The notes beneath the pieces were generated by a model. That model saw only the letters and a program-made list of their open reading frames with translations, searched no databases and was not told the DNA's origin. Of a stretch of 64,000 nt of DNA, positions 53,862-61,687 are shown one piece after another; within the stretch, counting starts at the first letter, position 1; each line of letters starts with the position of its first letter. The DNA is taken from NCBI GenBank assembly GCA_050955045.1, contig JBPBQV010000030.1:301001-365000 (forward strand). The letters run 5' to 3'. A program made the translations under genes and the position numbers. The DNA comes from Mucilaginibacter_A sp050955045 (GTDB taxonomy: Bacteria > Bacteroidota > Bacteroidia > Sphingobacteriales > Sphingobacteriaceae).

Positions 53862-53983
53862 TTTAAATTTTTACATTAAATTGACTGCGCTAAATATAGT
53901 GCTTTTTTAAAAGTACAAAAGAAAAAAGCATTATTTACAAGCAATTATTTCTACGGAAAGATACTTAATTAGGTTTCTAATCG

Positions 53984-55774
53984 TTAAGAATTACTTTCCG
54001 TTTCTTCTAGCAATTGCTTTTCATACAGTTCAAAATACACCGTTTTTTGTTTAATCAAATCATCGTGTGTTCCTTGTTCCACAATTTTGCCGTTATCTAA
54101 AACAATAATTTTATCCGCATTTTTAATGGTTGAGATACGGTGCGCAATCAGCAAACTGGTTCTGCCAGTCATCACTTCACCTAAATTATTTAAAATTTCT
54201 TCTTCTGTTTTGGTATCCACTGCGGATAAGCAATCATCAAAAATAAGGATTTTCGGTTGCTTAAAAACAGCACGCGCAATAGAAACCCGCTGTTTTTGTC
54301 CGCCCGAAAGCGTAACGCCGCGCTCGCCAATCATCGTTGCAAAACCTTCATCAAAAGCAGCAATATTATCGTAAACCGCAGCGCTTCTAGCGGCATTTTC
54401 CACACGGTTCATATCCATTTTATCCACGCTAAAAGCAATATTATTGGCGATAGTATCTGAAAATAGAAAAACTTCCTGTGGTACAAAACCAGTTTGTGCA
54501 CGATAATTTTCCAGGTTTAAAGTTGTAATCGGCTTGCCGTCTATTAAAATCTCACCGGAAGTACAATCATACATCCGCATCAATAAATTAGCAATGGTTG
54601 ATTTTCCGGAACCGGTACGGCCAATAATCGCAATCAATTCGCCCGGAGCGGCAGAAAACGATACTTCTTTTAAGGCAACAATTCCGGTATCAGGATAAAC
54701 AAAGCTTACGTTTTTAAATTCGATGTTGCCTTTAATATCAATAGCAGGTGTATCTGGATGATTAATTTCAGAAATAGTTTGCAGGTATTCGTTAATCCTT
54801 TTTTGGGAGGCTGCCGCACGCTGGATAAGCGAAGTAACCCAACCCAAGGAAAGAACAGGAAAGGTGAGCAAATTGACGTAAACAATAAATTCGGCAATGT
54901 TTCCGGCGGTGATATTACCTTTTATTACTTCAATTCCGCCCACATAAACCGTAATTAATGTGCTTAATCCAGCCAGTAAAAGCATCACCGGATAAAATAA
55001 AGCCTGCACTTTTACCAGTGAAAGGGAATCAGTTTTATAAGCTTCGCTTTCTTTACGAAAACTTTGATTGATAAAATTTTCGCGCACATAAGATTTGATC
55101 ACGCGGATACCTGAAAAGCTTTCCTGCACAAAACTGGATAAGCCGGAAAGTCGTTCCTGAATGCGTTCGCTGCGATGATTAATTTCAGTATTTACCAGAT
55201 AAATTGCTAGCGCAAGCACCGGAAGCGGCAGCAAACTGAATACTGCTAAGCGTGCATTTACCGTCAGCATTGCGTAAATTACCATTAAAAACAGCACGGC
55301 CGTATTAATGGCGTACATGATACTTGGGCCGAGATACATGCGCACACGGCTTACATCTTCTGTAACGCGATTCATCAAATCGCCGGTATTATTTCTTCTG
55401 TAAAAAGCCAGTGATAAAACCTGATAATGCGCGTAGATTTCGTTTTTTAAATCGTACTCAATATGGCGCGACATTAAAATGATGGTTTGCCGCATAAAAA
55501 ACAAGAATAATCCTCGCAAAATAGCCATTAGCAATACAATTGCACCAAATAGAAGCAAACTGTTGCCCAGCAAATCGTAGATAATACTTTGTCTGCTAAA
55601 GCCATTATACAGATGATAAATGCGGATATTTTCGGTTACCAGATCAAAAGAAAGCCGGATAACGGGCGCAGGCAATACGCCGAAAATGTTGGAAATAATA
55701 ACAAACAGGATTCCCGGAATTAAATGCCAGCGGTATTTCCAGAAATATTTATTGAGGTAAGCGAGATGTTTCAT
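53984..55774 (-). CDS. ABC exporter, fused membrane and ATPase domains
   Basis: This 596-aa type IV ABC half-transporter has six membrane helices in the first 320 residues, then the ATPase domain: AIIGRTGSGKSTIANLLMR near 375 (Walker A), GFVPQEVFLF (Q loop), LSGGQKQRVSIARAV near 487 (signature) and PKILIFDDCLSAVDTKT near 508 (Walker B), IAHRISTI (H loop). The residue after the Walker B Asp is Asp instead of the usual catalytic Glu, as in one half of YheI/YheH-type heterodimers. No second half-transporter gene is adjacent. The start at 55774 (MKHLAYLNKYFWKY) is preferred over 55786. Substrate unknown. Confidence 0.9.
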   Translation of the reverse strand: MKHLAYLNKYFWKYRWHLIPGILFVIISNIFGVLPAPVIRLSFDLVTENIRIYHLYNGFSRQSIIYDLLGNSLLLFGAIVLLMAILRGLFLFFMRQTIILMSRHIEYDLKNEIYAHYQVLSLAFYRRNNTGDLMNRVTEDVSRVRMYLGPSIMYAINTAVLFLMVIYAMLTVNARLAVFSLLPLPVLALAIYLVNTEINHRSERIQERLSGLSSFVQESFSGIRVIKSYVRENFINQSFRKESEAYKTDSLSLVKVQALFYPVMLLLAGLSTLITVYVGGIEVIKGNITAGNIAEFIVYVNLLTFPVLSLGWVTSLIQRAAASQKRINEYLQTISEINHPDTPAIDIKGNIEFKNVSFVYPDTGIVALKEVSFSAAPGELIAIIGRTGSGKSTIANLLMRMYDCTSGEILIDGKPITTLNLENYRAQTGFVPQEVFLFSDTIANNIAFSVDKMDMNRVENAARSAAVYDNIAAFDEGFATMIGERGVTLSGGQKQRVSIARAVFKQPKILIFDDCLSAVDTKTEEEILNNLGEVMTGRTSLLIAHRISTIKNADKIIVLDNGKIVEQGTHDDLIKQKTVYFELYEKQLLEETESNS

Positions 55775-55783
55775 GCAGTACAG

Positions 55784-55791
55784 CAAAGTTA
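55784..55791 (-). promoter_or_regulatory. Candidate -7 box of the ABC exporter gene
   Basis: The minus strand reads TAACTTTG, matching TAnnTTTG about 10 bases before the chosen ATG, implying a very short leader. No -33 box is clear. Confidence 0.3.
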
Positions 55792-55840
55792 AAAAAACGA
55801 AGGGTTAACCTGGGTTGCTTCTGCAAATCTTTACCAGAAA

Positions 55841-55850
55841 TGCTGTTTTT
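55841..55850 (+). repeat. Single copy of the TGCTGTTTTT dispersed element
   Basis: ATGCTGTTTTTATCGGG followed by TAAAAATTG, in the divergent gap between the ABC exporter gene and nusB, upstream of the nusB promoter. It is unpaired. Confidence 0.5.
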
Positions 55851-55905
55851 ATCGGGTAAAAATTGAAGTTCTTTAAATCGTTATCAACAAAATGAAACTG
55901 GAACA

Positions 55906-55937
55906 TTTGTTTGGCGTGCTTAAAAAAGCTACTTTTG
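55906..55937 (+). promoter_or_regulatory. Promoter of nusB
   Basis: TTTG at 55906-55909, a 20-base spacer, then TACTTTTG at 55930-55937. Both boxes and the spacing fit the Bacteroidota consensus. The transcript would start about 55943, leaving a leader near 95 bases. A small open frame here (45 codons from 55892) is therefore probably not a gene. Confidence 0.65.
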
Positions 55938-56038
55938 CGGCAGAAAACGGGTTGTTGGCTTCACCAAAAAAGCAAACAGCTGATACAAAAAAATACTATT
56001 GCGGCCATTATATTTCCGCGCATCGTTCTTAATAAAAT

Positions 56039-56986
56039 ATGTTAAACAGAAGGCAACTCAGGATAAAGGTTTTACAGGCGTTATATGCGTATAATCAATC
56101 CGAAAACAAAGAAATAAACGCACACGAGAAACTGTTGCTGCAAAGTGTAGACCGGGTTTTTGAAATGTACATCTGGATGCTTTCTTTAATCAGCGAAACG
56201 ATACAATATGTAGAACGCGATGCCGAAGATAGTGCCAACAAACACTTGCCAACAGAAGCTGATCTGGCAGCCAATCAAAAAATTTTAGAAAACAAGTTTA
56301 TTGTGTCACTCCACCAAAACCCGGAATATATTGCGGGTTTAAAAAAGTACAAAGTAGATTGGAGCTTTGACCCGGAAATGGCGCGTTCACTTTTTTATGC
56401 CTTAAAAGCAGCACCAGAATATCAGACTTATTTGGAAAGTACGGCAGATTCAATTCAGTCTGATAAAGATATTATCAAATTTATTTTTAAAAAAATCATC
56501 TTAAAAGCACCATTAGCAGAGCAGTTTTTTGAAGAACGGTTTTTAAACTGGCCGGTTGATAAAGATACTTTGCAGGCGATGATTGCCAAAACGTTTAAAA
56601 ACTTTGCCAACGAAGATTTTGCTAAAAATAAACTGGCGGAACTGAGTTTGGACTGGATGGAAGACCGCGAGTTTTTGGTAACCTTATTTCAGCAAACCAT
56701 TCGTTACGATAAAGAATATCAGCAATTAATTGGCGATAAAACTCAGAACTGGGAAGCCGAACGGATTGCGCTGATGGATACGATGTTGATGAAAATGGCT
56801 ATCTGTGAGTTTATGGGCTTTCCAACTATTCCCGTAAAAGTAACGATAAACGAATACCTGGAAATTTCTAAAGATTATAGCACGCCTAAAAGCAATTCAT
56901 TTATAAACGGTATCTTAGATAAAGTTTTATTTGAACTGAAAAGCAATAACAAAATCAGAAAAACCGGTCGTGGATTGGTAGATTAA
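56039..56986 (+). CDS. nusB: Transcription antitermination factor NusB (long Bacteroidota form)
   Basis: This 315-aa protein starts MLNRRQLRIKVLQALYAYNQ, the RNA-binding first helix of NusB, and carries the rest of the NusB domain in its C-terminal half: WEAERIALMDTMLMKMAICE near 238 and PVKVTINEYLEISKDYSTPK near 262, ending SFINGILDKVLFEL. The middle 100 residues are an insertion typical of this phylum (bacterial NusB is usually about 140 aa). It assembles with NusE on boxA RNA for rRNA antitermination. It leads a likely operon with DUF1573 and yajC. Confidence 0.95.
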   Translation: MLNRRQLRIKVLQALYAYNQSENKEINAHEKLLLQSVDRVFEMYIWMLSLISETIQYVERDAEDSANKHLPTEADLAANQKILENKFIVSLHQNPEYIAGLKKYKVDWSFDPEMARSLFYALKAAPEYQTYLESTADSIQSDKDIIKFIFKKIILKAPLAEQFFEERFLNWPVDKDTLQAMIAKTFKNFANEDFAKNKLAELSLDWMEDREFLVTLFQQTIRYDKEYQQLIGDKTQNWEAERIALMDTMLMKMAICEFMGFPTIPVKVTINEYLEISKDYSTPKSNSFINGILDKVLFELKSNNKIRKTGRGLVD

Positions 56987-56990
56987 TTTT

Positions 56991-57422
56991 ATGAAAAAGA
57001 TAATAGTAATGCTGGCCGCCATAAGTTTATTAACGGCTTGCAGTCAGGGAAGTGGAAAACAGGATAATGCTTCGGCAGCAACAGAAAAAACGGCAGTTGG
57101 CGATGTGCCAGTTTTGAAGTTTGAAAAAGAAATTTACGATTTCGGCAAAGTAAAAGACGGCGATAAAGTAAGCTACAGTTACAGCTTTGAAAACACCGGC
57201 AAATCGCCTTTAATTATTACCGATGCTGTAGCCAGTTGCGGCTGCACAATACCAAGCTGGCCAAACAAACCGATTAATCCGGGCCAAAAAGAAGCAATTA
57301 AAGTGATTTTTAACAGTGCCGGAAAATCTGGTTTAATTGATAAACAAATAACTATTACTGCAAACACTACGCCAGCACAAACCTTAGTGCATTTAATTGG
57401 CGAAGTAGAAGCAAAAAAATAA
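56991..57422 (+). CDS. DUF1573-domain lipoprotein
   Basis: This 143-aa protein has a lipoprotein signal (MKKIIVMLAAISLLTACSQG, Cys near 17) and one DUF1573 domain: FEKEIYDFGKVKDGDKVSYS near 43, FENTGKSPLIITDAVASCGC near 65 and PGQKEAIKVIFNSAGKSG near 95. The ASCGCT motif is the family signature; the fold is Ig-like, related to ASH/papD-type sandwiches. Its function is unknown. It lies 4 bases after nusB and 25 before yajC, a gene order I recall from many Bacteroidota. Confidence 0.92.
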   Translation: MKKIIVMLAAISLLTACSQGSGKQDNASAATEKTAVGDVPVLKFEKEIYDFGKVKDGDKVSYSYSFENTGKSPLIITDAVASCGCTIPSWPNKPINPGQKEAIKVIFNSAGKSGLIDKQITITANTTPAQTLVHLIGEVEAKK

Positions 57423-57447
57423 TCTTATTTACAAAACACAAACTAAC

Positions 57448-57771
57448 ATGATTTCAACCATTTTATTACAGTTACCAGGCGGATTAGGTGCTTACGGGCA
57501 GTTTTTGCCGCTTGTATTAATTATCGTCGTATTTTATTTTTTCATGATTCGTCCGCAGGTTAAAAAACAAAAAGACCAGAAAAAATATGTTGAAGAATTG
57601 AAAAAAGGTGATAAAGTAGTTACTACGGCCGGCATACACGGAAAAATTGTAGAAGTTGGTGATATCACTATTTTGGTTGAAGTAGATAACAACGTAAAAA
57701 TCCGTTTCGATAAAGGCTCTATTTCTTTAGAAGCATCCAAGTTGTTAAATCAGCCTGTTGTTAAAGTTTAA
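57448..57771 (+). CDS. yajC: Preprotein translocase subunit YajC
   Basis: This 107-aa protein has one membrane helix (FLPLVLIIVVFYFFMIRPQ near 20) followed by QVKKQKDQKKYVEELKKGDK and VVTTAGIHGKIVEVGDITI, the conserved YajC soluble domain. It associates with SecDF in the inner membrane. An inverted repeat follows the stop. Confidence 0.95.
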   Translation: MISTILLQLPGGLGAYGQFLPLVLIIVVFYFFMIRPQVKKQKDQKKYVEELKKGDKVVTTAGIHGKIVEVGDITILVEVDNNVKIRFDKGSISLEASKLLNQPVVKV

Positions 57772-57782
57772 TTTGCTTAATC

Positions 57783-57810
57783 AACCATCAGCAGTTTTCT
57801 GCTGATGGTT
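57783..57810 (+). terminator. Perfect hairpin after yajC
   Basis: AACCATCAGCAG and CTGCTGATGGTT form a perfect 12-bp stem with a TTTT loop. The following bases (AATTACAAAATTTTA) are AT-rich but not a clean T run, so termination may be partial. Confidence 0.7.
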
Positions 57811-57831
57811 AATTACAAAATTTTATAGGGT

Positions 57832-57841
57832 AAAAGAAGCA
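57832..57841 (-). repeat. Dispersed-element copy overlapping the start codon of the next gene
   Basis: GGGTAAAAGAAGCATGG: the AT of AAAAGAAGCAT is the first two bases of the ATG at 57841. The element thus forms the immediate translation-initiation region of the YbbR-like gene. Confidence 0.5.
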
Positions 57842-58791
57842 TGGCCATCATCAAATTATCCAGGGCAGAACGCAGGCGCATTTCTGTTTTTGTTACCTGC
57901 CTGGTTTTGGCAGTTGTAGCCTGGATATTTGTTACGATGTCAAACAGTTACATTTTTTCTGTTAAAATAGCTTTAAACTATAAAAATCAGCCTTTGCACA
58001 AAGCTTTTTTTGCTTTACAGGCTGATACTGTTACCGCTTTAATTGGCGGAACGGGCTGGCAAAAGCTTTTTTCGGGAATTACTTCTTCTCCGAACCGAAG
58101 TGTAAATGTTGATTTGAAAAAGCTGGAAATACAAAACTTTATTGTTTTAAGCGGACAGTTACCGCAAATCAATCAAAAAACAGAAAAAGGTCAGCAAATT
58201 GTTTCTTTTAGTCCAGATACCGTTTATTTTGATTTCACAGCACACAAGATAAAACGGGTACCAATTATTTTAGAATCCAACATCAGTTACCAGCAGCAAT
58301 ATGCGCGCGCGGACGATATCAACCTAAAACCCAGATTTGTAACGATTAGCGGTCCGGCAGCTTACGTAAATTCTGTTACCAGCTGGAAAACGGATTCTTT
58401 GGTTGTAAAAAATGTCAGTTCCAGTATTCGCTCTATGCTGAAGTTGGTTTCGCCCAAAGAAAATAACATCAGCATTTACCCAAAATCTGTTGAGGTAGAT
58501 ATTCCAGTTGATGAATTTACAGAAAAAACGCTCGAAATTCCGGTTAAAGTAATCAACAATTCTAATTACAGTTTGGTAACGTTGCTTCCTAAAAAAGTAA
58601 AAGTTACGTTTACGGTTTCGCTTAATAATTATCCGGAAATTGATTCTGATTTTTTTGAAGCCACTGCTGATTTGGATGCCTGGCAAAAAAACGGTTCGGC
58701 TACTTTGCCCATCAAACTGAAACAGCAGCCGGATTACTGTAAAATTGTAAGCATCGAGCCAAGCAGTATTAATTTTATTATTCGGAGATAA
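57841..58791 (+). CDS. YbbR/CdaR-like domain protein
   Basis: This 316-aa protein has an N-terminal membrane helix (VFVTCLVLAVVAWIFVTMSN near 17) and at least two YbbR-type beta repeats outside the membrane (KIKRVPIILESNIS near 135; EKTLEIPVKVINNSNYSLVT near 228). In Firmicutes such proteins (CdaR) regulate the diadenylate cyclase CdaA; no cyclase is present here. The stop overlaps the coaE start (TAATG at 58789-58793). The operon with coaE is recurrent in Bacteroidota (from memory). Confidence 0.8.
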   Translation: MAIIKLSRAERRRISVFVTCLVLAVVAWIFVTMSNSYIFSVKIALNYKNQPLHKAFFALQADTVTALIGGTGWQKLFSGITSSPNRSVNVDLKKLEIQNFIVLSGQLPQINQKTEKGQQIVSFSPDTVYFDFTAHKIKRVPIILESNISYQQQYARADDINLKPRFVTISGPAAYVNSVTSWKTDSLVVKNVSSSIRSMLKLVSPKENNISIYPKSVEVDIPVDEFTEKTLEIPVKVINNSNYSLVTLLPKKVKVTFTVSLNNYPEIDSDFFEATADLDAWQKNGSATLPIKLKQQPDYCKIVSIEPSSINFIIRR

Positions 58792-59390
58792 TGCTGAAAA
58801 TTGGAATTACCGGTAATATCGGCAGCGGCAAAACTACAGTTTGCCAATTGTTTGAATTGTTGCAAATCCCGGTTTTTTATGCTGATTTTCATGCCAAAAA
58901 AGTAATGACGGAAGATGCGGTTTTGGTAGCAGCCATCCGTAATAATTTTGGTGCCGAAGCTTATTTTGCAGATGGAATCTTAAACCGAAAACATATTTCC
59001 AGCATTGTTTTTAACAACGATATTGAATTAAACAAGCTAAATAGTCTGGTTCATCCGGCGGTTTTTCGTGCTTTTGAGGAATGGGCAAAACAGTATCAGC
59101 ACAATTTTTATGTGCTAAAAGAAGCTGCGTTGTTATTTGAAAGTGGTTCGAACCAGCAATGCGACAAAACAATTGTAGTTGCAGCTGCGCTGGATGTCCG
59201 GTTGCAGCGCGTGATGCAGCGTGATAATTTAACGGAAGAAGAGGTTCTCCGCAGAGAGAAAAAACAAATGCCGCAGCAGGAAAAGGAAGCCAAAGCTGAT
59301 TTTATTGTGGTAAATGATGCACAAACACTGGTCATTCCGCAGGTTTTAGCAATCCACCAACAACTGCTGGTTTTGGCAAAAAAAGTATGA
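58791..59390 (+). CDS. coaE: Dephospho-CoA kinase
   Basis: This 199-aa kinase has GITGNIGSGKTTVCQLFELL near 4 (P-loop), VFYADFHAKKVM near 29 (substrate Asp), LNKLNSLVHPAVFRAFEEW near 80 and KEAALLFESG near 110, all typical of CoaE, the last enzyme of coenzyme A synthesis. It overlaps the upstream gene by one base and the downstream gene by four (ATGA at 59387-59390), so the three are translationally coupled. Confidence 0.95.
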   Translation: MLKIGITGNIGSGKTTVCQLFELLQIPVFYADFHAKKVMTEDAVLVAAIRNNFGAEAYFADGILNRKHISSIVFNNDIELNKLNSLVHPAVFRAFEEWAKQYQHNFYVLKEAALLFESGSNQQCDKTIVVAAALDVRLQRVMQRDNLTEEEVLRREKKQMPQQEKEAKADFIVVNDAQTLVIPQVLAIHQQLLVLAKKV

Positions 59391-60325
59391 TCCGGGAATA
59401 TTTTTTAGAACTGACCAGCAACGGTTTGTATTGCCGCGAAGGAGATTTTTATCTGGATCCAATCAAACCAGTGCAAACAGCTGTCATTTCTCATGCACAT
59501 GCAGATCATGCTATTGGCGGCCATCAGCAGGTTTTTGCAACAGCTGCCACGCTTGCTTTTATGGATTTTAGGTACAGTAAAAACGCCGGGAAAATCAAGC
59601 AAATTATTCCTTATCACCAAAAATTTACGATAAAAGGAGTACAGCTTACGCTAATTCCAGCCGGACATATTTTGGGTTCTGCGCAAGTTTTGATGGAGTT
59701 TGAAGGCGTAAAATATTTATACACCGGCGATTTTAAATTACAGCCAGATGCAACTTGCGAAATGCTGGAATGGGTGGAAGCAGATGTTTTGATCACGGAA
59801 ACCACATTTGCCAATCCGCAAACCAAACATCCGGACCAAGTTTCCGAGATTCAAAAACTCAGTCAAATTCCATCCAATATTTTGCTGGGTGCTTATGCTT
59901 TGGGTAAAAGTCAGCGGTTAATTCAAATGATCAACCAATTTTGTCCGGAGAAGGAAATTCTGGTTCATCGGAATATCGAACCACTCAACCGCATTTACGA
60001 AAAGTTTGGTTATTTAAGCGGAAAGTATCGATTGTATGACCGTAAATCTATCAAAACCAAAAACAACTTTATTTATTTGGTGCCGCCATTTACGTTCCAT
60101 AGTTATATCCGGGCAACCGGTTTACGGCGGATTTTTGCTTCCGGCTGGAAAAACTTGCAAACCAATGCACAAGATTCGTTGTACATTTCCGATCATGCGG
60201 ATTGGAGTGATATTTTGCTGATAATTAGCAAAGTAAAACCTTCGCAAATCTGGACTTTGCATGGAAACGGTTTGCATCTGCAACAATATTTTTCTGGAAA
60301 ACTGCGTGTAAAAGTTTTAAACTGA
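59387..60325 (+). CDS. Metallo-beta-lactamase-fold exonuclease-like protein
   Basis: This 312-aa protein has GLYCREGDFYLDP near 12, VISHAHADHAIGG near 33 (HxHxDH zinc motif), IPAGHILGSAQVLMEFEGVK near 90, YLYTGDFK near 108 and SDHADWSDILLII near 265. The pattern matches the mRNA 3'-end-processing/ligase-associated DNA exonuclease family of beta-CASP-like MBL proteins. The usual partner ATP-dependent ligase and helicase are not next to it; instead it overlaps coaE and a DUF5522 gene. Nuclease activity is inferred from the family. Confidence 0.82.
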   Translation: MIREYFLELTSNGLYCREGDFYLDPIKPVQTAVISHAHADHAIGGHQQVFATAATLAFMDFRYSKNAGKIKQIIPYHQKFTIKGVQLTLIPAGHILGSAQVLMEFEGVKYLYTGDFKLQPDATCEMLEWVEADVLITETTFANPQTKHPDQVSEIQKLSQIPSNILLGAYALGKSQRLIQMINQFCPEKEILVHRNIEPLNRIYEKFGYLSGKYRLYDRKSIKTKNNFIYLVPPFTFHSYIRATGLRRIFASGWKNLQTNAQDSLYISDHADWSDILLIISKVKPSQIWTLHGNGLHLQQYFSGKLRVKVLN

Positions 60326-60480
60326 TGGAAAAGAACGAAGATTTTTACCTGGATGAAAACGGTAATACTGTTTTTACCGCTAAATTTCATTTAAAAAGAG
60401 GTTATTGCTGTAAAAATAAATGCCGGCATTGTCCCTGGAACTACGGCCGAGATAAACAAAAAAATATTACTCCGCAATAA
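60325..60480 (+). CDS. Small Cys-rich DUF5522-like protein
   Basis: A 51-aa frame begins MEKNEDFYLDENGNTVFTAK and continues with FHLKRGYCCKNKCRHCPWNY. Its ATG overlaps the stop of the preceding exonuclease gene (TGATG). The Cys pattern CC-x3-C-x2-C with the HCPW-Y motif fits the short DUF5522 proteins of Bacteroidota, which probably bind a metal through the Cys cluster. It ends with TAA at 60478-60480. The overlap and motif make it a real gene despite its size. Function unknown; the exonuclease pairing suggests nucleic-acid work (inference). Confidence 0.8.
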   Translation: MEKNEDFYLDENGNTVFTAKFHLKRGYCCKNKCRHCPWNYGRDKQKNITPQ

Positions 60481-60515
60481 ATTATTATAAATTTACAGCG
60501 TTAGTAATGTTAATT

Positions 60516-60965
60516 ATGGAACTGGAGAAGGAAATTCAAAGCAATAAGTTTGAAGACGGCTATCATAAAGCCGTAGTTAATGTTTCTTATACGTATGGCT
60601 GGCTTAGTAATATGCTGCGCGCGCATTTAGAAAAACATAACGTTACCCATCAGCAGTTTAATATTTTACGGATTTTGCGCGGCCAGTTTCCGAATGCAGC
60701 AACCGTAAATTTATTAAAAGACAGGATGATCGATAAAATGTGTGATGCTTCGCGGATTGTGGACCGTTTGGTGCAAAAAGAGCTGGTTACACGCTGCACC
60801 AATTCTAAAGACCGCCGCGCAGTTGACATCCGTATCAGTGAGGAAGGTTTAAAAATCCTTGCTTTGATTGATAAAGAAGTAAAAATGAAAGATTTTTTGA
60901 GCGATAACCTGACGGAAGAAGAAGCTTTAACGTTGTGTACTTTACTGGATAAAATGCGCGGTTAG
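60516..60965 (+). CDS. MarR-family transcriptional regulator
   Basis: This 149-aa winged-helix protein has the MarR layout: N-terminal dimer helix (YTYGWLSNMLRAHLEKHNVT), LTHQQFNILRIL-type HQQFNILRILRGQF near 44, recognition region KMCDASRIVDRLVQKELVTR near 74 and wing CTNSKDRRAVDIRISEEGL near 96. It stands alone and converges on the ZIP gene with 11 bases between stops. The ATG at 60507 would add three residues (MLI). Its ligand and targets are not evident; MarR proteins often control efflux or detoxification genes such as the MhqO/MhqD pair, but nothing links them here. Confidence 0.9.
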   Translation: MELEKEIQSNKFEDGYHKAVVNVSYTYGWLSNMLRAHLEKHNVTHQQFNILRILRGQFPNAATVNLLKDRMIDKMCDASRIVDRLVQKELVTRCTNSKDRRAVDIRISEEGLKILALIDKEVKMKDFLSDNLTEEEALTLCTLLDKMRG

Positions 60966-60976
60966 CTATACTGTTT

Positions 60977-61687
60977 TTATGCCACAAAAAATGTGATCAG
61001 CGCAATGCCCGAACCAATTAATACGGCAATGGTTTTGCGCATATTGAAGTGATGATCATTACTGGATTCAAATAAAATTGTGGTAGAAATGTGCAGGAAA
61101 ATCCCGATAACGATACCCATAATGCGGGCAAAATAATTTTCCATCCCAACCATCGAATGGCTTAAAGCACCGCTTAATAAGTAGCCACCGGGGGTCATCA
61201 ACGCAAAAATTACCAGTAAAAGAAGTACTCTGGGTTTGCGGATCTGATTTTGAAGGAGCACACTTCCTAAAGCAAAAGCGGCAGGAATATGGTGCAGGGC
61301 GATGCCGAAGACCAGTTGCTGCTGATGACCTTGCGCTAAAGGCATACCTTCCAGAAAAGCGTGTAAACACAAACTAACCATAATACCGATTGGGAATACA
61401 CTATGTTCCTGCAGATGATGGTGCACATGGCCATGCTCAATCCCTTCAGAAAATTGTTCCAGCAGAATCTGGAATAAAAATCCGCCTAAGATAAAAACGC
61501 CCACATAATGATCGCCGCTTTGGTAAGCATCCGGAATTAAATGTAAAACCGTAATGGCAAATAAATATGCTCCGCTGAAAGATAAAATGAGTTTGAGGTT
61601 TTTGCGGAGGTCTTTTTTAAATAGAAAAACGCTTGTTCCACCCAAAAAAGCACTTAAAAAAAGTGGAATAATGATCCAAGAGTTCAT
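60977..61687 (-). CDS. ZIP-family metal transporter
   Basis: This 236-aa membrane protein has about eight helices. Signatures are LFAITVLHLIPDAYQSGDH near 45, a His-rich loop (EHGHVHHHLQEHS near 88), LCLHAFLEGMPLAQ near 111 with metal-site His/Glu, FGIALHHIPAAFALG near 130 (the HHIPAAFA core) and GIFLHISTTILFES near 200. ZIP proteins bring zinc or other divalent metals into the cytoplasm. It overlaps the upstream PAP2 gene by four bases (61684-61687), so they are co-translated, though no shared function is obvious. Confidence 0.9.
   Translation of the reverse strand: MNSWIIIPLFLSAFLGGTSVFLFKKDLRKNLKLILSFSGAYLFAITVLHLIPDAYQSGDHYVGVFILGGFLFQILLEQFSEGIEHGHVHHHLQEHSVFPIGIMVSLCLHAFLEGMPLAQGHQQQLVFGIALHHIPAAFALGSVLLQNQIRKPRVLLLLVIFALMTPGGYLLSGALSHSMVGMENYFARIMGIVIGIFLHISTTILFESSNDHHFNMRKTIAVLIGSGIALITFFVA

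Noticed and set aside
55892..56032. A 45-codon open frame beginning MKLEHLFGVLKKATFAAENG between the ABC exporter and nusB genes.
   Set aside because: It covers both boxes of a good nusB promoter (55906-55937), has no recognisable similarity and no conserved context, so it is more likely chance.
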